DNA from: an uncultured Bacteroides sp.
GTDB lineage: Bacteria > Bacteroidota > Bacteroidia > Bacteroidales > Bacteroidaceae
Length of the DNA stretch: 64,000 nucleotides
Reading direction: 5' to 3'
NCBI GenBank assembly: GCA_944320865.1
Contig: CALUJC010000001.1
Location: forward strand, 61,748-125,747
Every line of letters begins with the position of its first letter. The first letter of the stretch is position 1. Below the pieces are notes generated by a model that was not told the DNA's origin, made no database searches, and saw only the letters and a list, made by a program, of their open reading frames with translations. Below, in pieces: positions 1 through 7,173 of this stretch. The position numbers and the translations under genes are program-made.

Positions 1-582
1 GAGGCGCGTCCCCGGGCGGCAGGTGTGCAGTATGTCTTCCACCAGCCGGTTGTTGCGGTAAGGGGTTTCTATGAAGAGTTGCGTCTGGTCCTCGGCATAG
101 GCGCGCTGCTCCAGCTGCTTGAGTCGGGCGGCGCGGGCCTGCGGGTCGATGGGCAGGTAGCCGTTGAAGGCGAAGCTTTGGCCGTTGAAACCGGAGGCCA
201 TGACGGAGAGGATGATGCTCGAGGGGCCCACGAGCGGCACCACGTGCAGGCCCCGTCGCTGCGCCTGGGCCACCACGTCGGCGCCCGGATCGGCCACGGC
301 GGGGCATCCGGCCTCGGAGATGACGCCCATGTCCTCCCCAGCCTCCAGGGGGCGCAGGTAGCCGCTCACGGCCTCGGGGGTGGTGTGCTTATTCAGCGGG
401 TAGAACGTGAGGGCGTCGATGTCAATGTCGCGATCCACCCGCTTGAGGAAGCGTCGGGCAGAGCGCACGTCTTCCACTATGAAGTGGCGGATGCGGAGGA
501 TGATGTCACGGTTGTACGCGGGCAGTACGTTCTGCCACGGGGTGTCGCCCAAGGTGACGGGCAGCAGGTAGAGGGCTGGCAT
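1..582 (-). CDS. rsmI: RsmI-type SAM-dependent methyltransferase (partial, 3' end missing)
   Basis: Partial gene read from an ATG at 582-580 and still open at the window edge; 194 codons are present. The protein resembles the tetrapyrrole-methylase/RsmI family, which methylates the ribose of C1402 in 16S rRNA. Supporting motifs are the start LYLLPVTLGD, the glycine-rich stretch GVISEAGCPAVADPG (family form DAGTPxxSDPG) and PLVGPSSIILSVMASGFNGQ. The family assignment is good; which rRNA base is modified is inferred from the family. It lies on the same strand as fabI but 373 bp away across a repeat-filled gap, so it is probably a separate unit. An open frame on the opposite strand is a shadow of this gene. 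Confidence 0.85.
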   Translation of the reverse strand, partial: MPALYLLPVTLGDTPWQNVLPAYNRDIILRIRHFIVEDVRSARRFLKRVDRDIDIDALTFYPLNKHTTPEAVSGYLRPLEAGEDMGVISEAGCPAVADPGADVVAQAQRRGLHVVPLVGPSSIILSVMASGFNGQSFAFNGYLPIDPQARAARLKQLEQRAYAEDQTQLFIETPYRNNRLVEDILHTCRPGTRL

Positions 583-622
583 AAGTGAAGGTTATAATTG
601 TTTACAGCAAAAAAGTAATGTG

Positions 623-710
623 ACATCAGTTCAAGACTGAAGCCACATCAGTTCAAGACTGAAGGTACATCAGTTCAAGACTGATGTGGCATCACTTCAA
701 GACTGATGTA
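623..710. repeat. Intergenic array, four 22-nt units
   Basis: Four units start at 623, 645, 667 and 689, each containing catcagttcaagactga or a one-base variant, with an exact 22 nt period. The third unit is a dyad (acatcagt ... actgatgt). The block 661-674 can also pair with 702-715. It lies in the 583-955 gap between two minus-strand genes. It may act as a fabI terminator or as RNA structure. The rest of the gap holds the inverted repeat at 821-899. Confidence 0.8.
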
Positions 711-820
711 CCTTCATTTTAAGAGTATTGGTTATCAAGTATTTACAAAATGCAGGCTGGATATACATTTTTTCTGACATCAAAGAGGCCTGTCAGGATG
801 GTTTTACTCATTGTTTTGCC

Positions 821-899
821 CTGTCATCCTGAACGAAGTGAAGGATCTCTCATTGATTTATGCTATTAGGAGATTCTTCGCTTGCGCTCAGAATGACAG
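821..899. repeat. Inverted repeat of the ctgtcatyctga type
   Basis: The left arm 821-848 (ctgtcatcctgaacgaagtg...) and right arm 871-899 are complementary apart from a few mismatches and one indel. From memory, this sequence type (tcatcctgagcgaagcgaaggatc) is a widely dispersed intergenic repeat in Bacteroidetes genomes. Its role is unknown. It lies just downstream of the fabI stop codon. Confidence 0.75.
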
Positions 900-955
900 A
901 CTATATCTTAATGAAATAGCCAATGATATCCATTCCGACTTTCGGTTTTCCCCTG

Positions 956-1813
956 TCATCCGTAGATGATGTGGCCGTCTTGGTCCATGTATTCCTCCAG
1001 GCCTTTCTGGTAGGTGTTCATTGCCCTAAGGCTCATGCCCATGCTGGAGAAGCCCCCGTCGTGGTAGAGGTTCTGCATGGTGACCTTGCGGGTGAGGTCG
1101 GAGAACATCACGATGCAGTAGTCAGCACACTCGTCGGCCGAAGCATTGCCCAGCGGAGACATGCGGCTGGCAAAGTCGAACAGCTTGTCCATATCCTTCA
1201 CGCCCGAGCCGGCGGTGGTCATGGTGGGCGATTGCGATATGGTGTTTACCCGCACATGGTGCTCGCGTCCGTAGATGTAGCCAAAGCTGCGGGCAATGCT
1301 CTCCAGCAGGGCCTTGGCGTCGGCCATGTCGTTGTAGCCGAAGAAGGTGCGCTGGGCGGCCACGTAGCTCAGGGCCAGTATGGACCCGTATTCGGCCACA
1401 GCGTCAAGCTTCTTGGCCGTCTGTATCATCTTGTGGAAGGAGATGGCGGAGATGTCGAGCGTCTTGCCCAGCATGTCGTAGTCCAGGTCGTCATAAGTGC
1501 GGCGCTTACGCACGTTGGGCGACATGCCGATGGAGTGAAGCACGAAGTCCACCTGTCCGCCCAATACCTCCATCGAGCGGGTGAACACCGTCTTCAAGTC
1601 CTCCACGCTGGTGGCGTCGGCGGGGATAACCTCGCACTGCAGCTTCTCGGCCAGGGCCGACACCTGACCCATGCGCACGGCCACGGGAGTGTTCGACAGG
1701 GTGATGCGGGCGCCATTCTCCACGGCCTTCTCGGCCACCTTCCAGGCAATGGATTGTTCGTTGAGGGCACCGAAGATGATGCCTTTCTTACCTTGCAAAA
1801 GATTGTAACTCAT
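956..1813 (-). CDS. fabI: Enoyl-[acyl-carrier-protein] reductase (NADH), FabI
   Basis: A 285-residue short-chain dehydrogenase of the FabI type, which carries out the last reduction step of each fatty-acid elongation cycle in the cytoplasm. The N-terminal cofactor-binding region has GALNEQSIAWKVAEKA. The catalytic Tyr-x6-Lys motif is seen in YNDMADAKALLESIARSFG (about residues 160-180), preceded by YVAAQRTFFG as in FabI proteins. The ATG at 1813 gives the family start (MSYNLLQGKKGIIFGALN). It appears monocistronic, with a -7 promoter element 35 bp upstream and a repeat array downstream. Confidence 0.95.
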   Translation of the reverse strand: MSYNLLQGKKGIIFGALNEQSIAWKVAEKAVENGARITLSNTPVAVRMGQVSALAEKLQCEVIPADATSVEDLKTVFTRSMEVLGGQVDFVLHSIGMSPNVRKRRTYDDLDYDMLGKTLDISAISFHKMIQTAKKLDAVAEYGSILALSYVAAQRTFFGYNDMADAKALLESIARSFGYIYGREHHVRVNTISQSPTMTTAGSGVKDMDKLFDFASRMSPLGNASADECADYCIVMFSDLTRKVTMQNLYHDGGFSSMGMSLRAMNTYQKGLEEYMDQDGHIIYG

Positions 1814-1848
1814 ACCTATTTACTGTTTAATTACTAAAAATCAGGGCG

Positions 1849-1856
1849 CAAAGATA
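1849..1856 (-). promoter_or_regulatory. Probable -7 box of fabI
   Basis: On the minus strand this reads TATCTTTG, matching the Bacteroidetes -7 consensus TAnnTTTG, 36 nt before the fabI ATG. No clear TTTG -33 box is seen at 19-21 nt, so this is only half of a promoter. Confidence 0.55.
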
Positions 1857-1960
1857 CGTACTTTCTGCCTAAAAACATGAAAAGCAGAGAAAGAATTGCA
1901 CATCGGCACGGCTTTGGGCGCAAATCACTATCTTTGTCCCGGCAATAAACAACGACTAAA

Positions 1961-2635
1961 ATGATGGACAAAATGAAGAAACTCGTGATATTCGACCTGG
2001 ACGGCACGCTGCTCAACACCATTGCCGACCTGGCACAGAGCACCAACCACGCCCTCGAGGAGTTGGGCTACCCCACGCACGACGAGGACTCGTACCGCCA
2101 ACGGGTGGGCAACGGCATCAACAAGCTCTTTGAGCGCGCCCTGCCCGAGGGGGAGAAGACGGAGGAAAACGTGCTGCGCATGCGCCAGGCATTTATACCA
2201 TATTATAATATACATAACGCCGACCGCAGTCTTCCCTACCCCGGCATACCCGCCTTGCTGGCACACCTGCAGCAGCACAATGTCCGCCTGGCCGTGGCTT
2301 CCAACAAGTACCAGGCCGCTACCTCCAAGCTGATAGCGCACTACTTCCCCGCCATCAACTTCGCCGCCGTGCTGGGCCAGCGCGAGGGCATCCCGGTGAA
2401 ACCCGACCCGACTATCGTGCACGACATCCTCCGGGTCTGCCCTGTCCCCCCGGCAGACGTGCTCTATGTGGGCGACTCTGCCGTGGACATGCAGGCGGCC
2501 ATCAATGCCCGGGTCACCTCGTGCGGTGTCACCTGGGGATTCCGCCCCCGTGCCGAGCTGGAAGCCCTCTGCCCCGACCACATCGTGGACCGTGCGGAAG
2601 ACATTGCCCGCCTGGCAGGCTGCCCCATGGAGTAG
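1961..2635 (+). CDS. gph: HAD-family phosphatase, phosphoglycolate phosphatase-like
   Basis: A 224-residue HAD hydrolase, probably cleaving 2-phosphoglycolate or a similar small phosphate ester. HAD motif I is FDLDGTLLNT near the N-terminus, motif II is the AVASN region, motif III the Lys in GIPVKPDP, and motif IV GDSAVDMQAA. The helical cap between motifs I and II has the Gph/PGP layout (VGNGINKLFERAL). The start at 1961 (MMDKMKK) is preferred; an inner ATG at 1964 is possible. A TATCTTTG -7-like box at 1929-1936 lies 24 nt upstream. It is divergent from fabI. The exact substrate cannot be read from the sequence. Confidence 0.85.
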   Translation: MMDKMKKLVIFDLDGTLLNTIADLAQSTNHALEELGYPTHDEDSYRQRVGNGINKLFERALPEGEKTEENVLRMRQAFIPYYNIHNADRSLPYPGIPALLAHLQQHNVRLAVASNKYQAATSKLIAHYFPAINFAAVLGQREGIPVKPDPTIVHDILRVCPVPPADVLYVGDSAVDMQAAINARVTSCGVTWGFRPRAELEALCPDHIVDRAEDIARLAGCPME

Positions 2636-2814
2636 ACACAGGTGGCAAAGCCTGTTCACCATTCTTTACACCAGCCAGGGCGACAGGACGACTATCCCTT
2701 AGCGGATGGAGGGAAACGGGTGTCATATCGTGTACGGGAACGCGCTTTTGTGTGCACGATAACGGCACTTTCGCTACGAAATACACCTATTTACCAAATA
2801 TTATGACTTTTCTG

Positions 2815-2845
2815 TTTGTCCTGTAAAGAAAAGCACTTATTTTTG
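2815..2845 (+). promoter_or_regulatory. Bacteroidetes-type promoter of the IIC-like permease
   Basis: TTTG at 2815-2818 and TATTTTTG at 2838-2845 are separated by 19 nt, a full match to the TTTG-N19-21-TAnnTTTG consensus. The expected start site is near 2852, giving a leader of about 45 nt before the ATG at 2896. Confidence 0.75.
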
Positions 2846-2895
2846 GAGACATTCACAGACACAGATTAAGAAAACAGGTTACAAACATCAACACC

Positions 2896-4299
2896 ATGGA
2901 ACAAGTATTCAGCTATATCATCGGACTGGGGGCGGCTGTCATGATGCCCGTCATCTTCACCATCCTGGGCATTTGCATCGGCATCAAGGCAGGCAAGGCG
3001 CTGAAAAGCGGATTGCTGGTAGGCGTAGGCTTTGTGGGATTGTCCGTTGTCACCGCCCTGCTCACCAGTAGCCTGGGACCGGCGCTGAGCCAGGTGGTGG
3101 ACATCTACGGCCTGCAACTCCGGGTGTTCGACATGGGGTGGCCGGCTGCGGCGGCCGTGGCCTACAACACGTCGGTGGGCGCACTCATCATCCCCGTCTG
3201 TCTGGGCGTGAACATCCTGATGCTGCTCACCAAGACGACGCGGACGGTCAACATAGACTTGTGGAACTACTGGCACTACGCCTTCATCGGAGCGGTGGTG
3301 TATTTCGCGTCAGACAATATATGGTGGGGCTTTTTTGCCGCCATCATCTGCTACATACTCACGCTGGTACTGGCCGACTATACGGCGGACCGGTTCCAGC
3401 GGTTCTACGACAAGATGGAGGGCATCTCCATCCCGCAGCCGTTCTGTGCGGGATTCGTGCCGTTTGCCATGGGCATCAACTGGCTGCTGGACAAGATTCC
3501 GGGCTTCAACCGCCTGAACATCGACGCCGAGGGCATGAAGCGCAAGTTCGGATTGCTGGGCGAACCACTGTTCCTCGGGGTACTGGTGGGGTGTGCCATC
3601 GGTGCCTTGTCGTATAGGAGCGGCGGGGAACTGGTGGACGGCATCCCCAACATCCTGGGCCTGGGCATCAAGATGGGAGCGGTGATGGAACTGATTCCGC
3701 GCATCACGGCGCTGTTCATAGAGGGGCTGAAACCCATATCCGACGCCACGCGCGAACTCATTGCCCGCCGCTTCAAGGGCGCAGCGGGGCTGAACATCGG
3801 CATGAGCCCGGCACTGGTCATCGGGCACCCCACGACGCTGGTGGTGTCGTTGTTGCTCATCCCCGTCACCATCCTGCTGGCGGTGGTGCTGCCGGGCAAC
3901 GAGTTCCTGCCGCTGGCCTCGCTGGCGGGCATGTTCTACCTGTTTCCGCTGGTGCTGCCCATCACGCGGGGCAATGTGTTGAAGACCTTCATCGTGGGGC
4001 TTGTAGTGCTCGTCATCGGGCTGTACTTCGTCACCAACCTGGCTCCCTACTTCACGCTGGCTGCGCAGGACGTCTATGCCCAGACGGGCGACGCGGCAGT
4101 CAACATCCCGCAAGGATTCGAGGGCGGCTCGCTGGACTTTGCCTCCAGCCCCCTGGCGTGGGTCATCTTCCACCTGACGCATACGCTGAAGTACGCCGGC
4201 CCCGCCTTGCTGGTGCTGGGCACGCTGGTGGCCCTGGTGATGAACCGCAGGGCCATCGTGAGGATGCAAACCGGGAAGCGGGACTCTATCCAGCATTAG
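2896..4299 (+). CDS. PTS galactitol-type IIC-like permease (orphan)
   Basis: A 467-residue, very hydrophobic protein with about 10-12 membrane segments, resembling the EIIC component of galactitol-type phosphotransferase systems (GatC). Examples are the opening MEQVFSYIIGLGAAVMMPVI and the conserved loop IPQPFCAGFVPFAMGINW. No IIA, IIB, HPr or enzyme I gene is seen in this window, so it may transport without phosphorylation. Kdu-type and hexuronate genes follow, hinting at sugar-acid or polyol substrates, but this is inference. The last five codons (DSIQH) and the TAG stop lie inside the first unit of the repeat array at 4283-4466, so the native C-terminus may have been replaced. Confidence 0.8.
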   Translation: MEQVFSYIIGLGAAVMMPVIFTILGICIGIKAGKALKSGLLVGVGFVGLSVVTALLTSSLGPALSQVVDIYGLQLRVFDMGWPAAAAVAYNTSVGALIIPVCLGVNILMLLTKTTRTVNIDLWNYWHYAFIGAVVYFASDNIWWGFFAAIICYILTLVLADYTADRFQRFYDKMEGISIPQPFCAGFVPFAMGINWLLDKIPGFNRLNIDAEGMKRKFGLLGEPLFLGVLVGCAIGALSYRSGGELVDGIPNILGLGIKMGAVMELIPRITALFIEGLKPISDATRELIARRFKGAAGLNIGMSPALVIGHPTTLVVSLLLIPVTILLAVVLPGNEFLPLASLAGMFYLFPLVLPITRGNVLKTFIVGLVVLVIGLYFVTNLAPYFTLAAQDVYAQTGDAAVNIPQGFEGGSLDFASSPLAWVIFHLTHTLKYAGPALLVLGTLVALVMNRRAIVRMQTGKRDSIQH

Positions 4300-4466
4300 A
4301 TAGAGACTCTATCCAGTATTAGATAGAGACTCTATCCAGCATTAGATAGAGACCCTATCCAGTATTAGATAGACACCCTATCCAGTATTAGATAGACACC
4401 CTATCCAGTATTAGATAGACACCCTATCCAGTATTAGATAGACACCCTATCCAGTATTAGATAGAG
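4283..4466. repeat. Intergenic array, eight 23-nt units
   Basis: Eight near-identical units start at 4283, 4306, 4329, 4352, 4375, 4398, 4421 and 4444. Each contains tctatccagtattagataga or a close variant, with arms tctatc/gataga. Units 4-8 carry ccctatcc in place of ctctatcc, showing stepwise duplication of variants. The first unit overlaps the end of the upstream gene. A 60 bp gap then leads to kduI. Confidence 0.9.
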
Positions 4467-4526
4467 AGCCGGGATAGGACAGGACAAGATGGGATATAAG
4501 ACGTAAAACTTAAATAACAACAGAAT

Positions 4527-5447
4527 ATGAAGACATTAGCAACCGCAATCGTGATGGGCGCCGTGGCCACAGCCGCCACCGCCCAAGTGAACTACCAGAT
4601 GCAGGTGGCCTGCAACCCGCAGGACGTGAAGACCTACGACACCGAGCGCCTGCGCGCCAGCTTCCTGATGGAGAAGGTGATGGCGCCCGATGAAATCAAC
4701 CTGACCTACTCCATGTACGACCGCTTCATCTACGGCGGGGCCATGCCCGTGCAGAAGGTGCTGGAGCTGGACACCATAGACCCGCTGAAGGCCGACTACT
4801 TCCTGGAGCGCCGCGAGCTGGGCGTCATCAACATCGGCGGCCCGGGCGTGGTGACGGTGGATGGCCAGGAGTATGAACTCGGTTTCAAAGAAGCGCTCTA
4901 CGTGGGGCGCGGCAAGCGGCAGGTGACCTTCCGCAGCAAGGACAGCGCACAGCCGGCCAAGTTCTACCTCAACTCGGCCACGGCACACCGGGAGTACAAG
5001 ACGCAGCTCGTCACCATCAGCGGCCGCAAGGGTTCGCTCAAGGCCAACTCCTTCCCCGCCGGGAAGATGGAGGAGAGCAACGACCGCGTCATCAACCAGC
5101 TCATCGTGGCCAACGTCTTGGAGGAAGGGCCCTGCCAACTGCAGATGGGACTGACCGAGCTGAAGCCCGGCAGCGTGTGGAACACCATGCCCGCCCACAC
5201 CCACAGCCGACGCATCGAGGCCTACTTCTACTTCCAGGTGCCGCAGGACAACATGGTGTGCCACCTCATGGGCGAGCCGCAGCAGGAGCGCCTGGTGTGG
5301 ATGAAGAACGAGCAGGCCATCATGTCGCCCGAGTGGTCCATCCACGCTGCCGCCGGCACGAGCAACTACTCCTTCATCTGGGGCATGGCCGGCGAGAACC
5401 TGGACTATAACGACATGGACAAGATAAAGTACACCGACATGCGCTAA
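4527..5447 (+). CDS. kduI: 5-keto-4-deoxyuronate isomerase with a signal peptide
   Basis: A 306-residue KduI (4-deoxy-L-threo-5-hexosulose-uronate ketol-isomerase), which interconverts the ketouronate released from unsaturated uronides on the pectin/glycosaminoglycan route. The metal-site region has [15 protein letters not shown] (about residues 227-241), with a further His in [21 protein letters not shown] (split: [10 protein letters not shown] and FIWGMAGEN). The usual family length is about 280. The extra N-terminus [20 protein letters not shown] looks like a cleavable signal peptide, so the enzyme may act in the periplasm. No in-frame Met lies between the signal and VNYQMQ, which supports this start. 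exuT starts 11 bp downstream, so the two are probably co-transcribed. Confidence 0.9.
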   Translation: MKTLATAIVMGAVATAATAQVNYQMQVACNPQDVKTYDTERLRASFLMEKVMAPDEINLTYSMYDRFIYGGAMPVQKVLELDTIDPLKADYFLERRELGVINIGGPGVVTVDGQEYELGFKEALYVGRGKRQVTFRSKDSAQPAKFYLNSATAHREYKTQLVTISGRKGSLKANSFPAGKMEESNDRVINQLIVANVLEEGPCQLQMGLTELKPGSVWNTMPAHTHSRRIEAYFYFQVPQDNMVCHLMGEPQQERLVWMKNEQAIMSPEWSIHAAAGTSNYSFIWGMAGENLDYNDMDKIKYTDMR

Positions 5448-5458
5448 CCCCCGCCGCC

Positions 5459-6910
5459 ATGAAAGACAATGCACGTAACTCCGCCTCCGCGCCGATGACC
5501 GGCTTCCGCTGGACCATCTGCGCCATGCTGTTCTTTGCCACCACCGTCAACTACCTGGACCGCCAGGTGCTGTCGCTCACGTGGGACGAGTTCATCAAGC
5601 CCGAGTTTCATTGGGACGAATCGCACTACGGCACCATCACCGCCGTGTTCTCCTTCGTATATGCCGCCTGCATGCTCTTTGCCGGGCGGCTCATCGACTG
5701 GCTGGGCTCCAAGCGCGGCTACCTGTGGGCCATCGGCATCTGGTCGGCCGGGGCATGCCTGCACGCCCTGTGCGGCATCGTCACCGAGCACTGCGTAGGC
5801 CTGCACACTGCCGCCGAGCTGGCCGGGGCTACGGGCGACGTGGTGGTGGTGATTGCCACCGTCAGCATGTACTGCTTCCTGGCGGCGCGGTGCGTGCTGG
5901 CCCTGGGCGAGGCGGGCAACTTCCCTGCCGCCATCAAGGTGACGGCCGAGTACTTCCCCAAGAAAGACCGCGCCTTTGCCACCTCCATCTTCAACGCCGG
6001 GGCGTCGATAGGCGCACTGGTGGCCCCGCTCACCATTCCGCTGCTGGCCAAGGCCTGCGGGTGGGAGTTGGCGTTCATCATCATCGGCGTGCTGGGCTTC
6101 GTGTGGATGGGCTTCTGGGTGTTCCTCTACAGCGCGCCGGCCAAGAGCCGCCACGTCAATGCCGCCGAGCTGGCCTACATTGAGCAAGACAGCCGCGACG
6201 GGCAACAGGAGGAACAGCATCCGGCCAGGGAGGAGAAGCCGATGAACTTCATCCAATGCTTCCGCTACCGGCAGACGTGGGCCTTCGCCCTGGGCAAGTT
6301 CATGACGGACGGCGTGTGGTGGTTCTTCCTCTTCTGGATACCGGCCTACCTGAACACGCAGTTCGGCATCAAGACGTCCGAGGGGCTGGGCATGGCGCTC
6401 ATCTTCACGCTGTATGCCATCACCATGCTGTCCATCTACGGCGGCAAGCTGCCCACCATCATCATCAACCGCACGGGGCTGAACCCCTACGCGGCACGGA
6501 TGAAGGCGATGCTCATCTTTGCCTTCTTCCCGCTGGTGGTGCTGCTGGCGCAGCCGCTGGGCACCGTGTCGCCCTGGTTCCCCGTGGTGCTGATAGGCAT
6601 CGGCACGGCAGCCCACCAGTCGTGGTCGGCCAACATCTTCTCCACCGTGAGCGACATGTTCCCCAAGTCGGCCGTGGCCACCGTCACCGGCATAGGCGGC
6701 ATGGCGGGGGGCTTGAGCTCGATGCTGATGCAATACGGCGCGGGCGAGCTGTTTGTCTATGCGGGCGAAACGGGGCTGACGTTCATGGGCTTCGAGGGCA
6801 AGCCGGCGGGCTACTTCATCATCTTCTGCATCTGCGCCGTGGCCTACCTGGCCGGGTGGTGCATCATGAAGGCGCTCGTGCCGCGCTACAAGCCCATCGT
6901 GACGGACTAA
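5459..6910 (+). CDS. MFS transporter, hexuronate (ExuT-like) family
   Basis: A 483-residue, 12-segment major facilitator protein of the anion:cation symporter group that includes ExuT and GudP. Motifs: NYLDRQVLSLTWDEF near the N-terminus, LGEAGNFPAAIKVTAEYFPK in the middle of the N-half (a hallmark of hexuronate/glucarate transporters), and DGVWWFFLFWIPAYLN in the C-half. It probably imports hexuronates or their deoxyketo derivatives across the inner membrane by proton symport. It follows kduI by 11 bp, which supports a shared uronate role: if KduI is periplasmic, this carrier would import its product. The substrate is inferred. Confidence 0.85.
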   Translation: MKDNARNSASAPMTGFRWTICAMLFFATTVNYLDRQVLSLTWDEFIKPEFHWDESHYGTITAVFSFVYAACMLFAGRLIDWLGSKRGYLWAIGIWSAGACLHALCGIVTEHCVGLHTAAELAGATGDVVVVIATVSMYCFLAARCVLALGEAGNFPAAIKVTAEYFPKKDRAFATSIFNAGASIGALVAPLTIPLLAKACGWELAFIIIGVLGFVWMGFWVFLYSAPAKSRHVNAAELAYIEQDSRDGQQEEQHPAREEKPMNFIQCFRYRQTWAFALGKFMTDGVWWFFLFWIPAYLNTQFGIKTSEGLGMALIFTLYAITMLSIYGGKLPTIIINRTGLNPYAARMKAMLIFAFFPLVVLLAQPLGTVSPWFPVVLIGIGTAAHQSWSANIFSTVSDMFPKSAVATVTGIGGMAGGLSSMLMQYGAGELFVYAGETGLTFMGFEGKPAGYFIIFCICAVAYLAGWCIMKALVPRYKPIVTD

Positions 6911-6916
6911 GCCCGG

Positions 6917-6990
6917 GCAGAGTGGCTGCTTAAGTCTAAGCAGAGTGGCTGCTTAAGCCTAAGCAGAGTGGCTGCTTAGGCCTAAGCAGC
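6917..6990. repeat. Intergenic array, three 23-nt units ending in a perfect palindrome
   Basis: Units start at 6917, 6940 and 6963 (gcagagtggctgcttaa...). The last part, 6971-6990, is the perfect 20 bp palindrome gctgcttaggcctaagcagc. The array begins 6 bp after the exuT stop, between convergent genes, so a transcription-termination or RNA-protection role is plausible. Confidence 0.85.
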
Positions 6991-7022
6991 CTTCGTGTTC
7001 AAGGGGAATCTGCCGTGCGGGC

Positions 7023-7051
7023 AAAAAAAGAGGGAAGTCTCCCGACTTCCC
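7023..7051 (-). terminator. Intrinsic terminator of the tat-helicase operon
   Basis: The hairpin gggaagtc-tccc-gacttccc is followed on the minus strand by a run of seven T (7023-7029). It lies about 120 bp beyond the helicase stop, in the right orientation to end that transcript. Confidence 0.7.
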
Positions 7052-7080
7052 AATTCTTCTAACCTTAAATCTAAATCTCT

Positions 7081-7173
7081 ATGAAAAAAACGCGGTACAA
7101 ATATACGGCATCCCTTCCTTATTCGCAACAGGCCGGACAAAGAAAATGCGGCCAAATGTGTAATATCTGCTAA
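7081..7173 (+). CDS. Possible 30-residue cysteine-containing peptide
   Basis: A short frame of 30 codons plus stop, starting MKKTRYKYTASLPYSQQAGQ and ending RKCGQMCNIC, preceded by a hairpin at 7031-7051 and an A/T-rich leader (taaccttaaatctaaatctct) typical of Bacteroidetes translation starts. Its stop overlaps the convergent helicase stop by about 3 bp. No family is recognised. It could be a real micro-protein, a leader peptide, or chance. Confidence 0.3.
   Translation: MKKTRYKYTASLPYSQQAGQRKCGQMCNIC

Noticed and set aside
1928-2662. Long minus-strand frame opposite the phosphatase gene
   Set aside because: It is a shadow frame in GC-rich coding sequence; the plus-strand product has all HAD motifs. 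The same holds for many other long antisense frames, e.g. 12166-14232 and 57413-58762.
2466-2826. Small plus-strand frames overlapping the end of the phosphatase gene
   Set aside because: Out-of-frame shadows with Pro/Arg/Ser-rich composition and no start signals.
4283-4466. CRISPR array
   Set aside because: The 23 nt units are contiguous without unique spacers, and no cas gene is nearby.
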